64,000 nt of DNA from Comamonadaceae bacterium (GCA_947476285.1 CANJPU010000004.1:79142-143141), one strand, 5' to 3'; positions 17,106 through 26,803 are shown, counted from the first letter of the stretch. The notes: a model not told the origin generated them from the sequence alone. Numbers and translations are program-made.

Positions 17106-18062
17106 ATGAAACCCACGGTCGTCAGCGCCGATGTCTTGTTCGAAGACCACAGGGCCCAGCTCAAATGGGAATGGGTGGCCGGCCTGGGCGCCTCAGAGAG
17201 GCGCTTTGACGAGGTTGCCGTGCGGGCCGCCCGCTCGGGCGCCGACCTGGTGGGCTACCTCAACTACATCCATCCTTACCGTGTGCAGATTCTGGGCGAG
17301 CGCGAGATCGCCTACCTGACCAACAAGACCCCCGAGGACTGCGCCCGGCGCATCGCCCGCATCGTGACGCTGGAGCCGCCGGTGCTCGTACTGAGTGATA
17401 GCCAGGTGGCGCCAGATGCACTGATTGCCATGTGCGAACGCGCGCAGATACCGATGTTCGCCACGCATGAGTCGTCGGCCTTCGTGATCGACGTGCTGCG
17501 CGCCTACTTGTCCAAGCACTTTGCCGAGCGCACTTCCATGCACGGCGTGTTCATGGACATTCTGGGCGTGGGTGTGATGATCACCGGCGAATCGGGCTTG
17601 GGCAAGAGCGAGCTGGGCCTTGAGCTGATCTCGCGCGGCAACGGCCTGGTGGCCGATGACGCGGTGGACCTCTACCGCACCAACCAGACCACCATTGAAG
17701 GCCGATGCCCTGAGCTCTTGCAAAACTTGCTGGAAGTGCGCGGCATCGGTCTGCTGGACATCCGCGCAATCTTTGGCGAAACGGCGGTGCGCCGCAAGAT
17801 GCGCCTGCACCTGATCGTGCATCTGGTGCGCCGCGAAACCCTGGAGCGCGACTATGAGCGCCTGCCCTATGAGCCCCTCACGCAGGACGTGCTGGGCGTT
17901 CCGGTGCGAAAGGCGGTGATCCAGGTGGTGGCCGGGCGCAACATCGCCGTGCTGGTGGAGGCGGCCGTGCGCAACACCGTGCTGCAATTGCGTGGCGTGG
18001 ACACCTACCAGGAGTTTGTGGAGCGCCACCGCCGGGCGATGGAGCGGGATGAACAACAGTAG
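17106..18062 (+). CDS. hprK: HPr kinase/phosphorylase
   Basis: 318-aa bifunctional enzyme that phosphorylates and dephosphorylates a serine in HPr. The P-loop Gly-Glu-Ser-Gly-Leu-Gly-Lys-Ser is at 161-168; His146 and Asp184-Asp185 are at the positions expected for catalysis. Length matches proteobacterial HprK. It lies 66 bp after ptsN. In betaproteobacteria this enzyme works with the nitrogen PTS rather than sugar uptake (established). It is convergent with fur, the stops being 13 bp apart. Confidence 0.95.
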   Translation: MKPTVVSADVLFEDHRAQLKWEWVAGLGASERRFDEVAVRAARSGADLVGYLNYIHPYRVQILGEREIAYLTNKTPEDCARRIARIVTLEPPVLVLSDSQVAPDALIAMCERAQIPMFATHESSAFVIDVLRAYLSKHFAERTSMHGVFMDILGVGVMITGESGLGKSELGLELISRGNGLVADDAVDLYRTNQTTIEGRCPELLQNLLEVRGIGLLDIRAIFGETAVRRKMRLHLIVHLVRRETLERDYERLPYEPLTQDVLGVPVRKAVIQVVAGRNIAVLVEAAVRNTVLQLRGVDTYQEFVERHRRAMERDEQQ

Positions 18063-18075
18063 CCGGCGAGCCGCG

Positions 18076-18531
18076 TCACAGGGCGCGCGCATCCCCCACC
18101 GGATGTTCGGGCCTGTGCGGGCAGCTTGGCTTGGTGCAGTGGGCGTACAGGCTCAGTGCATGGTCCGCAATCTCAAACCCCTTTGACTTGGCCACCGCGT
18201 TCTGGCGCTGCTCGATCAGGGCATCGTAGAACTCTTCCACTCGGCCGCAGTCCAGGCACACTATGTGATCGTGGTGCGAGCCTTCGTTGAGTTCGTACAC
18301 CGCCTTGCCGCTCTCGAAATGGCTGCGGCTAAGAATGCCGGCCTGTTCGAACTGCAGAAGCACGCGATAGACGGTGGCCAGGCCGATGTCCGATCGCTCT
18401 TGCATCAGCACGCGGAACACGTCTTCCGCGGACATGTGGCGCTGGGAGGTCATCTGGAACACGTCCAGTATTTTGAGCCGCGGCGCGGTCGCCTTCAGAC
18501 CCGTGCTCTTGAGTTCGTCGATGTTGGCCAT
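18076..18531 (-). CDS. fur: Ferric uptake regulator Fur
   Basis: 151-aa metal-dependent repressor. A winged helix covers about residues 1-80 (Leu-Lys-Ala-Thr-Ala-Pro-Arg, Ala-Thr-Val-Tyr-Arg-Val-Leu). The metal-binding region has His-His-Asp-His, then Cys-Leu-Asp-Cys, and a C-terminal Cys-x4-Cys pair. Divergent from bamE with 73 bp between starts, as in many betaproteobacteria. I could not recognise a convincing Fur box in the shared region. Confidence 0.94.
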   Translation of the reverse strand: MANIDELKSTGLKATAPRLKILDVFQMTSQRHMSAEDVFRVLMQERSDIGLATVYRVLLQFEQAGILSRSHFESGKAVYELNEGSHHDHIVCLDCGRVEEFYDALIEQRQNAVAKSKGFEIADHALSLYAHCTKPSCPHRPEHPVGDARAL

Positions 18532-18569
18532 GATGTTCCAGGTGCAGCCCCCGGGACGGGGTCAACCGC

Positions 18570-18575
18570 TACAAT
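18570..18575 (+). promoter_or_regulatory. -10 hexamer for bamE
   Basis: TACAAT at 18570-18575 would give a start about 23 nt before the bamE ATG (18605). No good -35 is present 17 bp upstream. The same TACAAT hexamer recurs upstream of gshA, leuS and lptA in this window, which suggests it is the organism's preferred -10. Confidence 0.5.
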
Positions 18576-18604
18576 CGTTTGATCATATCGCTACCGGTTT
18601 GCAC

Positions 18605-19159
18605 ATGGCCGCCTCATTCTCTCGCACCTCGCGCCTGCTTCTGTCAGTCATTGGCTGCGCCGCGGCTGCCGCCTGCGGCAGTTTCGACAGCGCGAGCCAT
18701 CGCATCGCGGACAGCATCACGCCCTACAAGGTCGAAGTCGTCCAAGGCAATTTCGTCTCCAAAGAGCAGGTAGAGGCCCTCAAGCCCGGCATGAGCCGCC
18801 TGCAGGTGCGCGAGATTCTGGGCACGCCCCTGGTCACCAGCGTGTTTCATGCCGACCGCTGGGATTTTGTCTTCACCCTCAAGCGCCAGGGCGTTGAGCC
18901 GCAGCGGCGCAAGCTGGCCTTGTTCTTCAAGGGCGATGCACTTGAGCGCTTCGAGGGCGACACCATGCCCAGCGAAGCCGAGTTCGTCGCCGGGCTGGAC
19001 AACAAGCGCGTCAATGCTCAGGTTCCGGCGCTGGAGGCCAGCGAGGAAAGTCTGCGTCAGTTCTCGGCCGCCCGGGTGGTGCAGCCCGCAGCCGCCGCTG
19101 CGTCGGCGCCAGCGCCCGCTGCCAGAAGCTATCCGCCGCTTGAAGGCCCGTCACGCTGA
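18605..19159 (+). CDS. bamE: Outer-membrane assembly lipoprotein BamE
   Basis: 184-aa lipoprotein of the beta-barrel assembly machine. The signal ends in a lipobox with Cys24 (Ala-Ala-Ala-Cys-Gly-Ser). The SmpA/OmlA core is readable: Val-Gln-Gly-Asn-Phe-Val-Ser-Lys-Glu-Gln-Val, Leu-Lys-Pro-Gly-Met-Ser, and Ile-Leu-Gly-Thr-Pro-Leu. A C-terminal Ala/Pro-rich tail (about 155-184) is longer than in E. coli. The ATG at 18605 begins the signal peptide; longer in-frame reading overlaps fur. It heads a run with dapB and exbB/exbD. Confidence 0.93.
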   Translation: MAASFSRTSRLLLSVIGCAAAAACGSFDSASHRIADSITPYKVEVVQGNFVSKEQVEALKPGMSRLQVREILGTPLVTSVFHADRWDFVFTLKRQGVEPQRRKLALFFKGDALERFEGDTMPSEAEFVAGLDNKRVNAQVPALEASEESLRQFSAARVVQPAAAAASAPAPAARSYPPLEGPSR

Positions 19160-19171
19160 AAGGGCCGCAAC

Positions 19172-19993
19172 ATGGCTGACACTCCTCACCAGGTGGCCGT
19201 GGCCGGCGCGAGCGGCCGCATGGGCCAAATGCTGATCGAGGCCATTCGCGCCTCGGGCGACTGCCAACTCGCTGGCGCCCTTGATATCTCCTCCAGCCCT
19301 GCAATTGGCAATGACGCCGCCGCCTTTCTCGGCCACGCCAGCGGCGTGCCGGTGCTGGCCGACCCGCGCATGGCCATGGCCCGCGCGCGCGTGCTGATCG
19401 ATTTCACCCGGCCCGAAGGCACCATGGCGCACCTGAAGGTGTGCCGCGAGCTCGGCCTCAATGCGGTGATCGGCACCACTGGTTTTGGCGAGGGGCAGAA
19501 AGAGCAAATCGCCGACGCGGCGCGTGACATCGCCATCGTGATGGCGCCCAACATGAGCGTGGGCGTCAACGTCACGCTCAAACTGCTGGAGATGGCCGCC
19601 AAGGCACTGGCCACCGGCTATGACATTGAGGTCATCGAAGCCCACCATCGCCACAAGGTCGATGCGCCTTCGGGCACGGCGCTCAAGATGGGAGAGGTCA
19701 TTGCCCAGGCGCTGGGCCGCAAGCTCAAAGACTGCGCAGTCTATTCGCGCGAGGGCATCACCGGCGAGCGTGACCCATCCACCATCGGCTTTTCCTCTAT
19801 CCGGGGCGGCGACATCGTGGGCGACCACACCGTGCTCTTTGCCGGCACCGGCGAGCGCATTGAAATCACCCATAAGTCCGCCAGCCGCGCCACCTATGCC
19901 CAGGGCAGCCTGCGCGCGGTCCGCTTTCTGGCTGACAAGCGCAAGGGCCTGTTTGACATGTTCGATGTGCTTGGCCTGAATTCGCCCGCATGA
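19172..19993 (+). CDS. dapB: 4-hydroxy-tetrahydrodipicolinate reductase
   Basis: 273-aa NAD(P)H-dependent enzyme of lysine and diaminopimelate synthesis. The N-terminal dinucleotide motif Val-Ala-Gly-Ala-Ser-Gly-Arg-Met-Gly and the active-site stretch [15 protein letters not shown] are intact. It follows bamE by 12 nt; the bamE-dapB pairing is common in Burkholderiales. The stop overlaps the exbB start (ATGA). Confidence 0.96.
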   Translation: MADTPHQVAVAGASGRMGQMLIEAIRASGDCQLAGALDISSSPAIGNDAAAFLGHASGVPVLADPRMAMARARVLIDFTRPEGTMAHLKVCRELGLNAVIGTTGFGEGQKEQIADAARDIAIVMAPNMSVGVNVTLKLLEMAAKALATGYDIEVIEAHHRHKVDAPSGTALKMGEVIAQALGRKLKDCAVYSREGITGERDPSTIGFSSIRGGDIVGDHTVLFAGTGERIEITHKSASRATYAQGSLRAVRFLADKRKGLFDMFDVLGLNSPA

Positions 19994-20637
19994 ACTTTCT
20001 GGACTTGTTCAGCCAGGGGGACGCGGTAACCAAGCTGGTGGCCGTTCTGCTGCTCCTGATGTCGGTTTCAAGCTGGGTCGTCATCTTCTGGAAAGTCTGG
20101 CTTTTGCGGCGTGCGGCGACGGATGTCGGGCGCAGCACGGCGGCTTTCTGGCAATCGTCCTCGGTGGGGCAGGCGCAGCAGGCGGTGAGTGCATTCGACC
20201 GCGAGTCCCTGGTGCTCCCCCTGATTGTGGCCACGCAGGCCGATGCCCAAGGCGGGCTCGCGCAGGCGGGGGACCGGTCGCAACAGCTCACTCGCGTGCT
20301 GCGCGACGCCCTGCACCGGGTGCTGGACAAGCTTCAGTTCGGGCAGGTCTTGCTGGCCACGGTTGGCTCCACCGCGCCGTTTGTGGGGTTGCTGGGCACT
20401 GTGTGGGGCATCTATCACGCGTTGACCGGCATCGCCGCAGCCGGACAGATCAGCATCGACAAAGTGGCCGGCCCGGTGGGCGAGGCACTCATCATGACCG
20501 CAGGTGGTCTGGCGGTGGCCATCCCCGCCGTGCTGGGCTACAACGTGCTGGGCCGCATGATCGGCCGCATCGAAGCCGACCTGGAAGGCTTTGCGCGCGA
20601 TCTGCGCGAGCTGCTGGCACACCAGTCCCCACCATGA
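19990..20637 (+). CDS. exbB: MotA/TolQ/ExbB proton channel protein (second set)
   Basis: 215-aa TolQ/ExbB-family inner-membrane protein without the signal peptide of the first copy. It has a first helix near residues 11-30 and the conserved [17 protein letters not shown] region, then a third helix containing Gly-Glu-Ala-Leu-Ile-Met-Thr-Ala. The ATGA overlap with dapB and a further ATGA overlap with the ExbD gene downstream make a tight coupling chain. No tolA, tolB, pal or tonB is in the window, so whether it energises a Tol or a Ton system is open. Confidence 0.9.
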   Translation: MNFLDLFSQGDAVTKLVAVLLLLMSVSSWVVIFWKVWLLRRAATDVGRSTAAFWQSSSVGQAQQAVSAFDRESLVLPLIVATQADAQGGLAQAGDRSQQLTRVLRDALHRVLDKLQFGQVLLATVGSTAPFVGLLGTVWGIYHALTGIAAAGQISIDKVAGPVGEALIMTAGGLAVAIPAVLGYNVLGRMIGRIEADLEGFARDLRELLAHQSPP

Positions 20638-21053
20638 GCTTTGGCCGCCTTGAACGCTCTGCAGGGTCGCAACCCATGAGCGAGATCAACATGACGCCGC
20701 TGGTCGACGTGATGCTGGTGCTGGTGGTGATCTTCATTGTCACTGCGCCCTTGCTGGCCAGCTCCATCCGCCTGGACTTGCCGCGCTCGGAAGCGGCCCG
20801 GCCCAATGACGCGCCCGGTTTTGTCACGGTGACTCTGGATGCTGCCGGCCAGACCTTTGTAGACGACAAGCCGGTGACGCCGGCTCAGCTTGCACAGCGC
20901 CTGGCCAGCGCGGCCCGCGCCAACCCCGACACCGAAATCCAGCTTCGGGCCGACCGCGCCGTACCCTATGGCCGGGTGGTGGAAGTCATGGGCGCCGCGC
21001 AGAAGGCGGGCTTGAACCGCATCGGCTTCGTGGCCCAGGCCTCGGCGAACTGA
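20634..21053 (+). CDS. exbD: ExbD/TolR family protein (second set)
   Basis: 139-aa partner of the preceding ExbB. The motif Asn-Met-Thr-Pro-Leu-Val-Asp with the membrane aspartate is at about residue 26, followed by a hydrophobic helix and the periplasmic domain. The ATG at 20634 overlaps the exbB stop. An in-frame codon at 20403 lies deep inside exbB and was rejected. The protein ends 67 bp before leuS. Confidence 0.9.
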   Translation: MSFGRLERSAGSQPMSEINMTPLVDVMLVLVVIFIVTAPLLASSIRLDLPRSEAARPNDAPGFVTVTLDAAGQTFVDDKPVTPAQLAQRLASAARANPDTEIQLRADRAVPYGRVVEVMGAAQKAGLNRIGFVAQASAN

Positions 21054-21108
21054 AGCCGCGTTCTGAGCCGCTCAAGGCGGCAACACCGGGGCAAACCCCA
21101 TCCCCCTC

Positions 21109-21114
21109 TACAAT
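21109..21114 (+). promoter_or_regulatory. -10 hexamer abutting the leuS start
   Basis: TACAAT ends 6 nt before the leuS ATG, so standard -10 to +1 spacing puts the transcription start on the A of that ATG. No Shine-Dalgarno is visible. No clear -35 is seen. Confidence 0.45.
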
Positions 21115-21120
21115 TTCGCT

Positions 21121-23745
21121 ATGCAAGACAAATACAGCCCTGCCGAGGTGGAGCGCTCTGCGCAGGCCCACTGGAGCGCGAACGACGCTTATCGGGTCAC
21201 TGAGGACCCGACCAAGAAGAAGTTTTACGCCTGCTCGATGCTGCCCTATCCCAGTGGCAAGCTGCACATGGGGCATGTGCGCAACTACACCATCAACGAC
21301 ATGCTCACGCGCCATCTGCGCATGAAGGGCTACAACGTGCTCATGCCCATGGGCTGGGACGCATTTGGCCTGCCGGCGGAAAACGCCGCCATGAAAAACG
21401 GCGTGCCCCCGGCCAAGTGGACCTACGACAACATCGCCTACATGAAGCGCCAGATGCAGGCCATGGGGCTGGCCATCGACTGGAGCCGCGAAGTCGCCAC
21501 CTGCGATCCCAGCTACTACAAGTGGAACCAGTGGCTGTTTCTGAAGATGCTGAAAAAGGGCATCGCCTACCGCAAGACACAGGTCGTCAACTGGGACCCG
21601 GTGGACAAGACTGTGCTGGCCAATGAGCAAGTGATAGACGGCAAGGGCTGGCGCACCGGCGCGGCGGTGGAAAAGCGCGAAATCCCTGGCTACTACCTCA
21701 AGATCACCGACTATGCAGAGGAGTTGCTTGCGCATGTGCAGCACAAGCTGCCCGGCTGGCCTGAGCGCGTCAAGCTGATGCAGGAGAACTGGATAGGCAA
21801 GAGCGAAGGCGTGCGCTTTGCCTTTACCCACGACATCCGGGATGCACACGGCGCACTCATTGGCGATGGCCGCATGTATGTGTTCACCACACGCGCCGAC
21901 ACGATCATGGGCGTGACCTTTTGCGCTGTCGCGCCCGAACATCCGCTGGCCGCCCATGCGGCGCTCACCAACCCGCGCCTGGCCGCTTTCATCGAAGACT
22001 GCAAAAAGGGCGGCACCACCGAAGCTGAGCTGGCCCTGCGCGACAAAGAGGGCATGTCCACCGGCCTGGAGGTGACGCATCCGTTGACTGGCGAGCCAGT
22101 GCCGGTATGGGTGGGCAACTATGTGCTCATGGGCTATGGCGACGGAGCGGTCATGGGCGTGCCCGGCCATGACGAGCGCGACTTCGCGTTCGCCCTCAAG
22201 TACAAGCTGGAGATCATGCAGGTCGTTCATGTGGACGGCGAGCACTACAACTATCACGAGTGGGAGGACTGGTACGCCGACAAGGAGCGCGGTGTCACCA
22301 TCAACTCCGACATCTACAGCGGCTTTGCTTACCAGGACGCGGTCAACGCGGTGGCGCATGCGTTGCAGCAGCAAGGCATGGGCGAGAAAAAAACCACCTG
22401 GCGCCTGCGCGACTGGGGCATCAGCCGCCAGCGCTACTGGGGCACACCCATTCCCATCATCCACTGCGATGAGCATGGGGCAGTGCCCGTGCCAGAGAAA
22501 GACCTGCCAGTGGTGCTGCCCCTGGACTGCGTGCCCAATGGCTCTGGCAATCCGCTGAACAAGCGCGCCGATTTTCTGCACGCGAAGTGCCCCGTGTGCG
22601 GCAAGGACGCGCGCCGCGAAACCGACACCATGGACACCTTCGTCGATTCGTCCTGGTACTACATGCGTTACTGCGATCCGACCAACGACAAGGTCATGGT
22701 CGCTGCCGGCGCCGCTTACTGGATGCCCATGGACCAGTACATCGGCGGCATCGAGCACGCCATCCTGCACCTGCTGTACGCGCGCTTCTGGACCAAGGTC
22801 ATGCGCGACTTCGGCTTGGTCCAGGTCGATGAGCCTTTCACCAAATTGCTGACCCAAGGCATGGTGCTCAACGAAGCCTTTGTGCGCGTGGGTGAGAAGT
22901 CGGGCAAGCAATACTTCTGGGCGCACGACCTGGACATCGTGCGCGACGAGCACGCCAAAGTCTTGTCGGCCACAGCCAAGGCCGATGGCTTGCCAGTGAC
23001 ATACGAGGGCTGGACCACCATGTCCAAGTCCAAGAACAACGGCGTCGATCCGCAAGACCTGATCGAAAAATACGGCGCCGATACAGCGCGCTTGTACACC
23101 ATGTTCACCGCGCCGCCCGAGGCCACGCTGGAGTGGAACGACGCCGCGCTGGAAGGCTCTTACCGATTCTTGCGCAGGGTCTGGAACTTCGGCCGCAAAC
23201 TAAGCGCGCTGCCCAGCGCCGCTGCGCCAGCCTCATGGGGCAAGCAGGCCAAGGCCCTGCGTTTTGACATTCACAGCGTTCTCAAGCAGGTGGACTACGA
23301 CTACCAGCGCATGCAGTACAACACGGTGGTGTCAGGCGCGATGAAGCTGCTCAATGCGCTGGAAGATTTCAAAGGTGCAGGCGAGGCCGGCGCTGATGCG
23401 GCCCTGCGCGAATGTTTTGGCATCTTGTTGCGCGTGCTGTACCCCGCCACGCCACACATTGCGCAAGAGCTCTGGCGCGCCCTGGGCTACGACAAGCAAC
23501 ACGGCGAACTGCTCGATGCGCCCTGGCCCAAGCTTGACGAGCAGGCCCTGGTGCAGGACGAGATCGAACTGGTCCTGCAGATCAACGGCAAGCTGCGCGG
23601 CGCGGTACGTGTGCCCGCCGCCGCCAGCCGACATGAAATCGAAACCCTGGCCCTGCACAGCGAGGATTTTCGCAAGCATGCGGGCGGCGCGGTGGCCAAG
23701 AAGGTGATCGTGGTGCCCGGCCGGCTGGTCAATGTGGTGATCTGA
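21121..23745 (+). CDS. leuS: Leucyl-tRNA synthetase
   Basis: 874-aa class I synthetase. The HIGH-type motif is [11 protein letters not shown] and the KMSKS motif is Thr-Met-Ser-Lys-Ser-Lys-Asn-Asn-Gly; the long insert between them contains the editing domain. Length is that of bacterial LeuRS. The ATG at 21121 has no Shine-Dalgarno and sits right after a TACAAT box, so the mRNA may be leaderless. The stop overlaps the lptE ATG (TGATG). Confidence 0.97.
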   Translation: MQDKYSPAEVERSAQAHWSANDAYRVTEDPTKKKFYACSMLPYPSGKLHMGHVRNYTINDMLTRHLRMKGYNVLMPMGWDAFGLPAENAAMKNGVPPAKWTYDNIAYMKRQMQAMGLAIDWSREVATCDPSYYKWNQWLFLKMLKKGIAYRKTQVVNWDPVDKTVLANEQVIDGKGWRTGAAVEKREIPGYYLKITDYAEELLAHVQHKLPGWPERVKLMQENWIGKSEGVRFAFTHDIRDAHGALIGDGRMYVFTTRADTIMGVTFCAVAPEHPLAAHAALTNPRLAAFIEDCKKGGTTEAELALRDKEGMSTGLEVTHPLTGEPVPVWVGNYVLMGYGDGAVMGVPGHDERDFAFALKYKLEIMQVVHVDGEHYNYHEWEDWYADKERGVTINSDIYSGFAYQDAVNAVAHALQQQGMGEKKTTWRLRDWGISRQRYWGTPIPIIHCDEHGAVPVPEKDLPVVLPLDCVPNGSGNPLNKRADFLHAKCPVCGKDARRETDTMDTFVDSSWYYMRYCDPTNDKVMVAAGAAYWMPMDQYIGGIEHAILHLLYARFWTKVMRDFGLVQVDEPFTKLLTQGMVLNEAFVRVGEKSGKQYFWAHDLDIVRDEHAKVLSATAKADGLPVTYEGWTTMSKSKNNGVDPQDLIEKYGADTARLYTMFTAPPEATLEWNDAALEGSYRFLRRVWNFGRKLSALPSAAAPASWGKQAKALRFDIHSVLKQVDYDYQRMQYNTVVSGAMKLLNALEDFKGAGEAGADAALRECFGILLRVLYPATPHIAQELWRALGYDKQHGELLDAPWPKLDEQALVQDEIELVLQINGKLRGAVRVPAAASRHEIETLALHSEDFRKHAGGAVAKKVIVVPGRLVNVVI

Positions 23746-24260
23746 TGGCACACACCGTGGCTTCTGCTCGCCGAGGCCTGTTGGTCGCGGCTGGCGCTTG
23801 TCTGGTCCTGGGTGGCTGCGGCTTTCAGTTGCGCCAGGCGCCCAGCTTCGCATTCAAGTCGCTCTACATTGGCACCACTGTGGAGTCGGCGCTGACCCGC
23901 GAACTGCGCCGCAGCATCGAGTACAGCGGCGCAGTTGAAGTGCTGGACGCCGCCCGCCTGCCAACGGCGCAGGCCGTGCTGGACGTGCTCATCGACCGGC
24001 GCGAAAAAGTGGTGGTCGGCCTCAACGCCACCGGCCAGGTGCGCGAATTCCAGTTGCGCACCCGCTTCAGGTTCAAGCTGCGTACGCCCCAGGGCAAGGA
24101 GCTCATCCCCGAGACCGAAATGCTGCAGCAGCGCGACATCAGCTTCACCGAATCGGCCGCGCTGGCCAAGGAAGCCGAAGAAACCCTGCTCTACCGCGAC
24201 ATGCAGACCGACATTGTGCAGCAGTTGATGCGGCGGTTGGCGGCGGTCAAGACGCTGTAG
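23745..24260 (+). CDS. lptE: LPS-assembly lipoprotein LptE
   Basis: 171-aa outer-membrane lipoprotein that plugs the LptD barrel for lipopolysaccharide export. The signal ends in Leu-Gly-Gly-Cys with Cys25, followed by Gly-Phe-Gln-Leu-Arg, the family's usual mature start. The ATG shares a base with the leuS stop. In related bacteria holA normally follows at once; here a 1.4-kb insertion with REP-like repeats and a divergent gene lies between. Confidence 0.92.
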   Translation: MAHTVASARRGLLVAAGACLVLGGCGFQLRQAPSFAFKSLYIGTTVESALTRELRRSIEYSGAVEVLDAARLPTAQAVLDVLIDRREKVVVGLNATGQVREFQLRTRFRFKLRTPQGKELIPETEMLQQRDISFTESAALAKEAEETLLYRDMQTDIVQQLMRRLAAVKTL

Positions 24261-24268
24261 CAGGCGGC

Positions 24269-24378
24269 TGTCATGCCGGACTCGCCACTGTCATCCCGGA
24301 CTCGATCGGGGATCCACTTCGCTTGAGCAAATGCGTTTGCCGGCGCGACATGGATTGCGGGTCGAGCCCGCAATGACA
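24269..24378. repeat. REP/BIME-like palindromic repeats downstream of lptE
   Basis: Three related units: TGTCATGCCGGACTCG from 24269, TGTCATCCCGGACTCG from 24289 (20-bp period), and an inverted relative at 24351-24378 containing the palindrome ATTGCGGG-TCGAG-CCCGCAAT. The 24289-24316 unit and the reverse complement of 24351-24378 share TGTCAT, CTCGA and ATCCA at matching positions. That is the layout of paired REP sequences (BIME). Such elements are moved by RAYT transposases (established), but no such gene is in the window. Confidence 0.6.
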
Positions 24379-24412
24379 AGGGGCGCACGGGCGCCTCCCG
24401 CAGGGTGGAGGC

Positions 24413-25534
24413 CTACATGGATGGGCAGCGGCTGCTCGCTCGCGAGCCAGCAGCGGACCCTGGAGCCGAAGAGCCTCGCCCAGGTACCTCTGGCCCGACA
24501 CGTTCCATAATCCGGTCCAGCCTTTCCCTGAGAGTGCCATCTTGAATGCGTGCGGCAATGGCCTTCGCAGCCTGGATCCCTGTGGTGGTGGTGGGTACAC
24601 GTGCCCAACAAAACGCAATCACTGCGCGTGTTGCGTCGTCACGGTCGGCGAAAGCGGCGGCGTGCTGGGTCACCAACCGGCCAGTCAAGTAGCCTTGGTT
24701 GCGGGGATCGAGGGCAATGAAGATGCCGCGCAGAGCCAGGCTCTTAGCAGCTGGGCTTCTCATGGCCAATGCATCGCCAATCATTTGTTCAATATGCTCA
24801 GGTGCGGCGCGCGGGCCGAGTGCGGTGAGGAGGTTGCTTCGATTGTCCTCAGTTGCCATCTCGAATGCATGGCCAACCATTTGCTCAATGTGGGCAGGCG
24901 CGGCGCGAGGGGCGAGCGCGATCAGCAGGTTGCTGCGATTGCCCTCGGTTTCCATCTCGAATGCATTGCCAATCATTTGCCCAATGTGCTCAGGCGTGGC
25001 GCGCGGGGCGAGCGCGATCAGCAGGCTGCTGCGATTGCCCTCATCCAGCATGAGCAATGCATTGTCAACCATGCGCGCAATGTCCTCGGTCGCGGCGCGG
25101 GGGGCGAGTGCGTTCAGAAGGTCGCAGCGACTGTTCTCATCCTGCATGAGCAATGCGTTTTCAACCATGCGCGCAGTGTCCGCAGCATTGGCGCTGGGGG
25201 CGAGGGCGCTCAGAAAGTTGGAGCGATCGCGCTCACTCCGCAGCGCCAGCCCGGTCTCAACATCAAACTCAGTCTCACTTCCGCCGTCCCCGGACGAGGC
25301 GTCTCCGATGGTTTGCGGCCGCCCATCGCTGCGAGGCGACTCGACCGCAGGGTCGATGAGCTTGCTCGGGTTTCTGGAGCGGGCCAGCGCCTCAAAAAAG
25401 CGCGCATCGAGTATTGGCAGGACAACTTCCCTCATGGCTTTACTGGTCTGCGCCAGTTCAACCAGTGCCTGTGTAGGCGTGAACGTCGCGGCCTGCGTCC
25501 AGGCGTCCCAAGAAAGTGGCGTGGGTTTGGGCAT
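24413..25534 (-). CDS. Repeat protein with five 32-residue helical repeats and an F-box-like N-terminus
   Basis: 373-aa protein of unknown function inserted between lptE and holA on the opposite strand. Residues about 7-55 read like an F-box (Leu-Val-Glu-Leu-Ala-Gln-Thr-Ser-Lys-Ala-Met-Arg, then Leu-Pro-Ile-Leu). A polar linker to about 103 follows. Then come five repeats of exactly 32 residues (104-263) with consensus Arg-Ser-x-Leu-Leu-x-Ala-Leu-Ala-Pro-Arg-Ala-x-Pro-x-His-Ile-x-Gln-Met, Asn-Ala and Met; a degenerate sixth starts at 264. No signal peptide or membrane helix. The start at 25534 was preferred over 25549 because AAGGTG lies at good spacing. The Ser/Gly-rich tail after 350 looks disordered. 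Solenoid folding and a protein-binding role are inferred. Confidence 0.7.
   Translation of the reverse strand: MPKPTPLSWDAWTQAATFTPTQALVELAQTSKAMREVVLPILDARFFEALARSRNPSKLIDPAVESPRSDGRPQTIGDASSGDGGSETEFDVETGLALRSERDRSNFLSALAPSANAADTARMVENALLMQDENSRCDLLNALAPRAATEDIARMVDNALLMLDEGNRSSLLIALAPRATPEHIGQMIGNAFEMETEGNRSNLLIALAPRAAPAHIEQMVGHAFEMATEDNRSNLLTALGPRAAPEHIEQMIGDALAMRSPAAKSLALRGIFIALDPRNQGYLTGRLVTQHAAAFADRDDATRAVIAFCWARVPTTTTGIQAAKAIAARIQDGTLRERLDRIMERVGPEVPGRGSSAPGSAAGSRASSRCPSM
24746..25225 (-). repeat. Five in-frame tandem repeats of 96 nt within the repeat-protein gene
   Basis: Five contiguous 96-nt units encode 32-residue repeats starting with Arg-Ser/Cys. Units 3, 4 and 5 (nearest the C-terminus) are most alike at the protein level; units 1 and 2 have drifted. 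This gradient suggests stepwise duplication. The constant unit length argues that the repeat is under structural constraint. Confidence 0.85.
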
Positions 25535-25692
25535 GTGAGGCACCTTCATTGTGAATTGACAAGCGGACCAACCGTAGCAGAGGAGTTCGTATCGGCTTCA
25601 TCCGGGTGCGCGATGGTATCGCCTACTTGAAGGCACTGAATTGGCCGGGCACCAGGTGGGCAGCGCAAGGCATGAAGGCGCGTTTTGCGGGC

Positions 25693-25698
25693 TAAACT
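25693..25698 (+). promoter_or_regulatory. -10 hexamer abutting the holA start
   Basis: TAAACT ends 6 nt before the holA ATG, placing +1 on the A of the start codon. No Shine-Dalgarno is present. holA needs its own promoter here because the inserted minus-strand gene separates it from lptE. Confidence 0.4.
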
Positions 25699-25704
25699 GC
25701 ACCC

Positions 25705-26796
25705 ATGCAACTCGCCCCCGCCCAACTCAGCGCACACCTGCAACGCGGGCTCAAGCCGCTCTACACCCTGCACGGAGACGAGCCGCTCTTGATTCAGGAG
25801 GCGGCTGATGCCATCCGTGCGGCGGCGCGCTCGCAGGGCTATACCGAGCGCACCGTGCACACCGTGGCCGGCGCCCATTTTGACTGGAGCGAAGTGCTCG
25901 CCGCGGGTGGCTCGCTCAGCCTGTTTGCCGACAAGCAGATCGTGGAGCTGCGCATTCCTTCGGGCAAACCCGGCAAAGAGGGCGGCGCGGTGCTGCAGCA
26001 AATGGCGCAGGGCGCAGCGGGCAACGACAGCACGCTCACCCTGGTGCTGTTGCCGCGGCTGGACCGGCAGACCCGCAGCGGCGCCTGGTTCGCGGCGCTG
26101 GAGGCGCACGGCGTGAGCCTGGCGTTCGAGCCCATCGAGCGCGCCGCGCTGCCGCAATGGATCGCCCAGCGCATGGCGCAGCAGGGGCAGCGTGTGGCGG
26201 CCGGTGATGAAGGTCAGCGCACCCTGCAGTTCTTCGCCGACCGGGTCGAGGGCAACCTGCTGGCCGCGCACCAGGAGATTCAGAAGCTCGCCTTGCTGTA
26301 CCCGGCCGGCGAACTGGGCTTCGAGCAGGTGGAGACGGCGGTGCTCGATGTGGCCCGCTACGATGTCTTCAAGCTGTCCGAGGCGGTGCTGGCCGGCCAA
26401 GTGGTGCGGGTGCAGCGCATGCTGGACGGCCTCAAGGCCGAGGGCGTGGCCGAGGTGCTGGTGCACTACACCTTGGCCGAGGACATCCGCGCGCTCAAGC
26501 GCATCAAGGATGCGATGGCGGCGGGCCGGCCTTTGCCCATGGCGCTGCGCGAGCAGCGCATCTGGGGCGTGCGCGAGCGCTTGTTCGAGCGCGTGCTGCC
26601 GCGTCTGAGCAGCGCCACGCTCGATCAGCTGCTGCAATCGGCGCACCTGGTGGACGGCATCGTCAAGGGCCTGAAGCTGCCCGACTGGCCCGCCGACGGC
26701 TGGCAAGCGCTGCAGCGCCTGGCTTTGCGGCTGTGCCAAGCCTGCGTCGTGCAAGCTGCGCCCACCCGCGCAGGGGCCGGTCAACGCGGGGGATAA
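25705..26796 (+). CDS. holA: DNA polymerase III delta subunit
   Basis: 363-aa clamp-loader subunit that opens the sliding clamp. The N-terminus [15 protein letters not shown] is the family signature. The internal stretch [12 protein letters not shown] is typical of the lid region. Length matches HolA. The gene is divergent from the repeat-protein gene, and its stop codon lies within the GATAAT hexamer that precedes proA. Confidence 0.94.
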   Translation: MQLAPAQLSAHLQRGLKPLYTLHGDEPLLIQEAADAIRAAARSQGYTERTVHTVAGAHFDWSEVLAAGGSLSLFADKQIVELRIPSGKPGKEGGAVLQQMAQGAAGNDSTLTLVLLPRLDRQTRSGAWFAALEAHGVSLAFEPIERAALPQWIAQRMAQQGQRVAAGDEGQRTLQFFADRVEGNLLAAHQEIQKLALLYPAGELGFEQVETAVLDVARYDVFKLSEAVLAGQVVRVQRMLDGLKAEGVAEVLVHYTLAEDIRALKRIKDAMAAGRPLPMALREQRIWGVRERLFERVLPRLSSATLDQLLQSAHLVDGIVKGLKLPDWPADGWQALQRLALRLCQACVVQAAPTRAGAGQRGG

Positions 26797-26797
26797 T
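26792..26797 (+). promoter_or_regulatory. -10-like hexamer abutting the proA start
   Basis: GATAAT, overlapping the holA stop, ends 6 nt before the proA ATG so +1 would be its A. A GGGGG run 12 nt upstream could instead act as a distant Shine-Dalgarno for coupled translation, so this is uncertain. Confidence 0.35.
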
Positions 26798-26803
26798 GAA
26801 CAC

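Noticed and set aside
18532..18604. Fur box between fur and bamE
   Set aside because: An AT-rich stretch with GATATGATC is present, but the match to the 19-bp Fur palindrome is too weak to claim.
20986..23055. 689-aa minus-strand ORF opposite leuS
   Set aside because: A shadow of the GC-rich leuS codons; His- and Val-rich with no motif. leuS motifs are complete on the plus strand.
24746..25225. CRISPR-like array
   Set aside because: The 96-nt periodic units are contiguous and in frame, with no spacers; they encode protein repeats.
24542..25630. Plus-strand ORF of 362 aa opposite the repeat protein
   Set aside because: It inherits the DNA repeat from the minus-strand gene and is Cys/Gly/Arg-rich without fold-like patterning. 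The minus-strand frame gives regular, hydrophobic-patterned helices and a Shine-Dalgarno.
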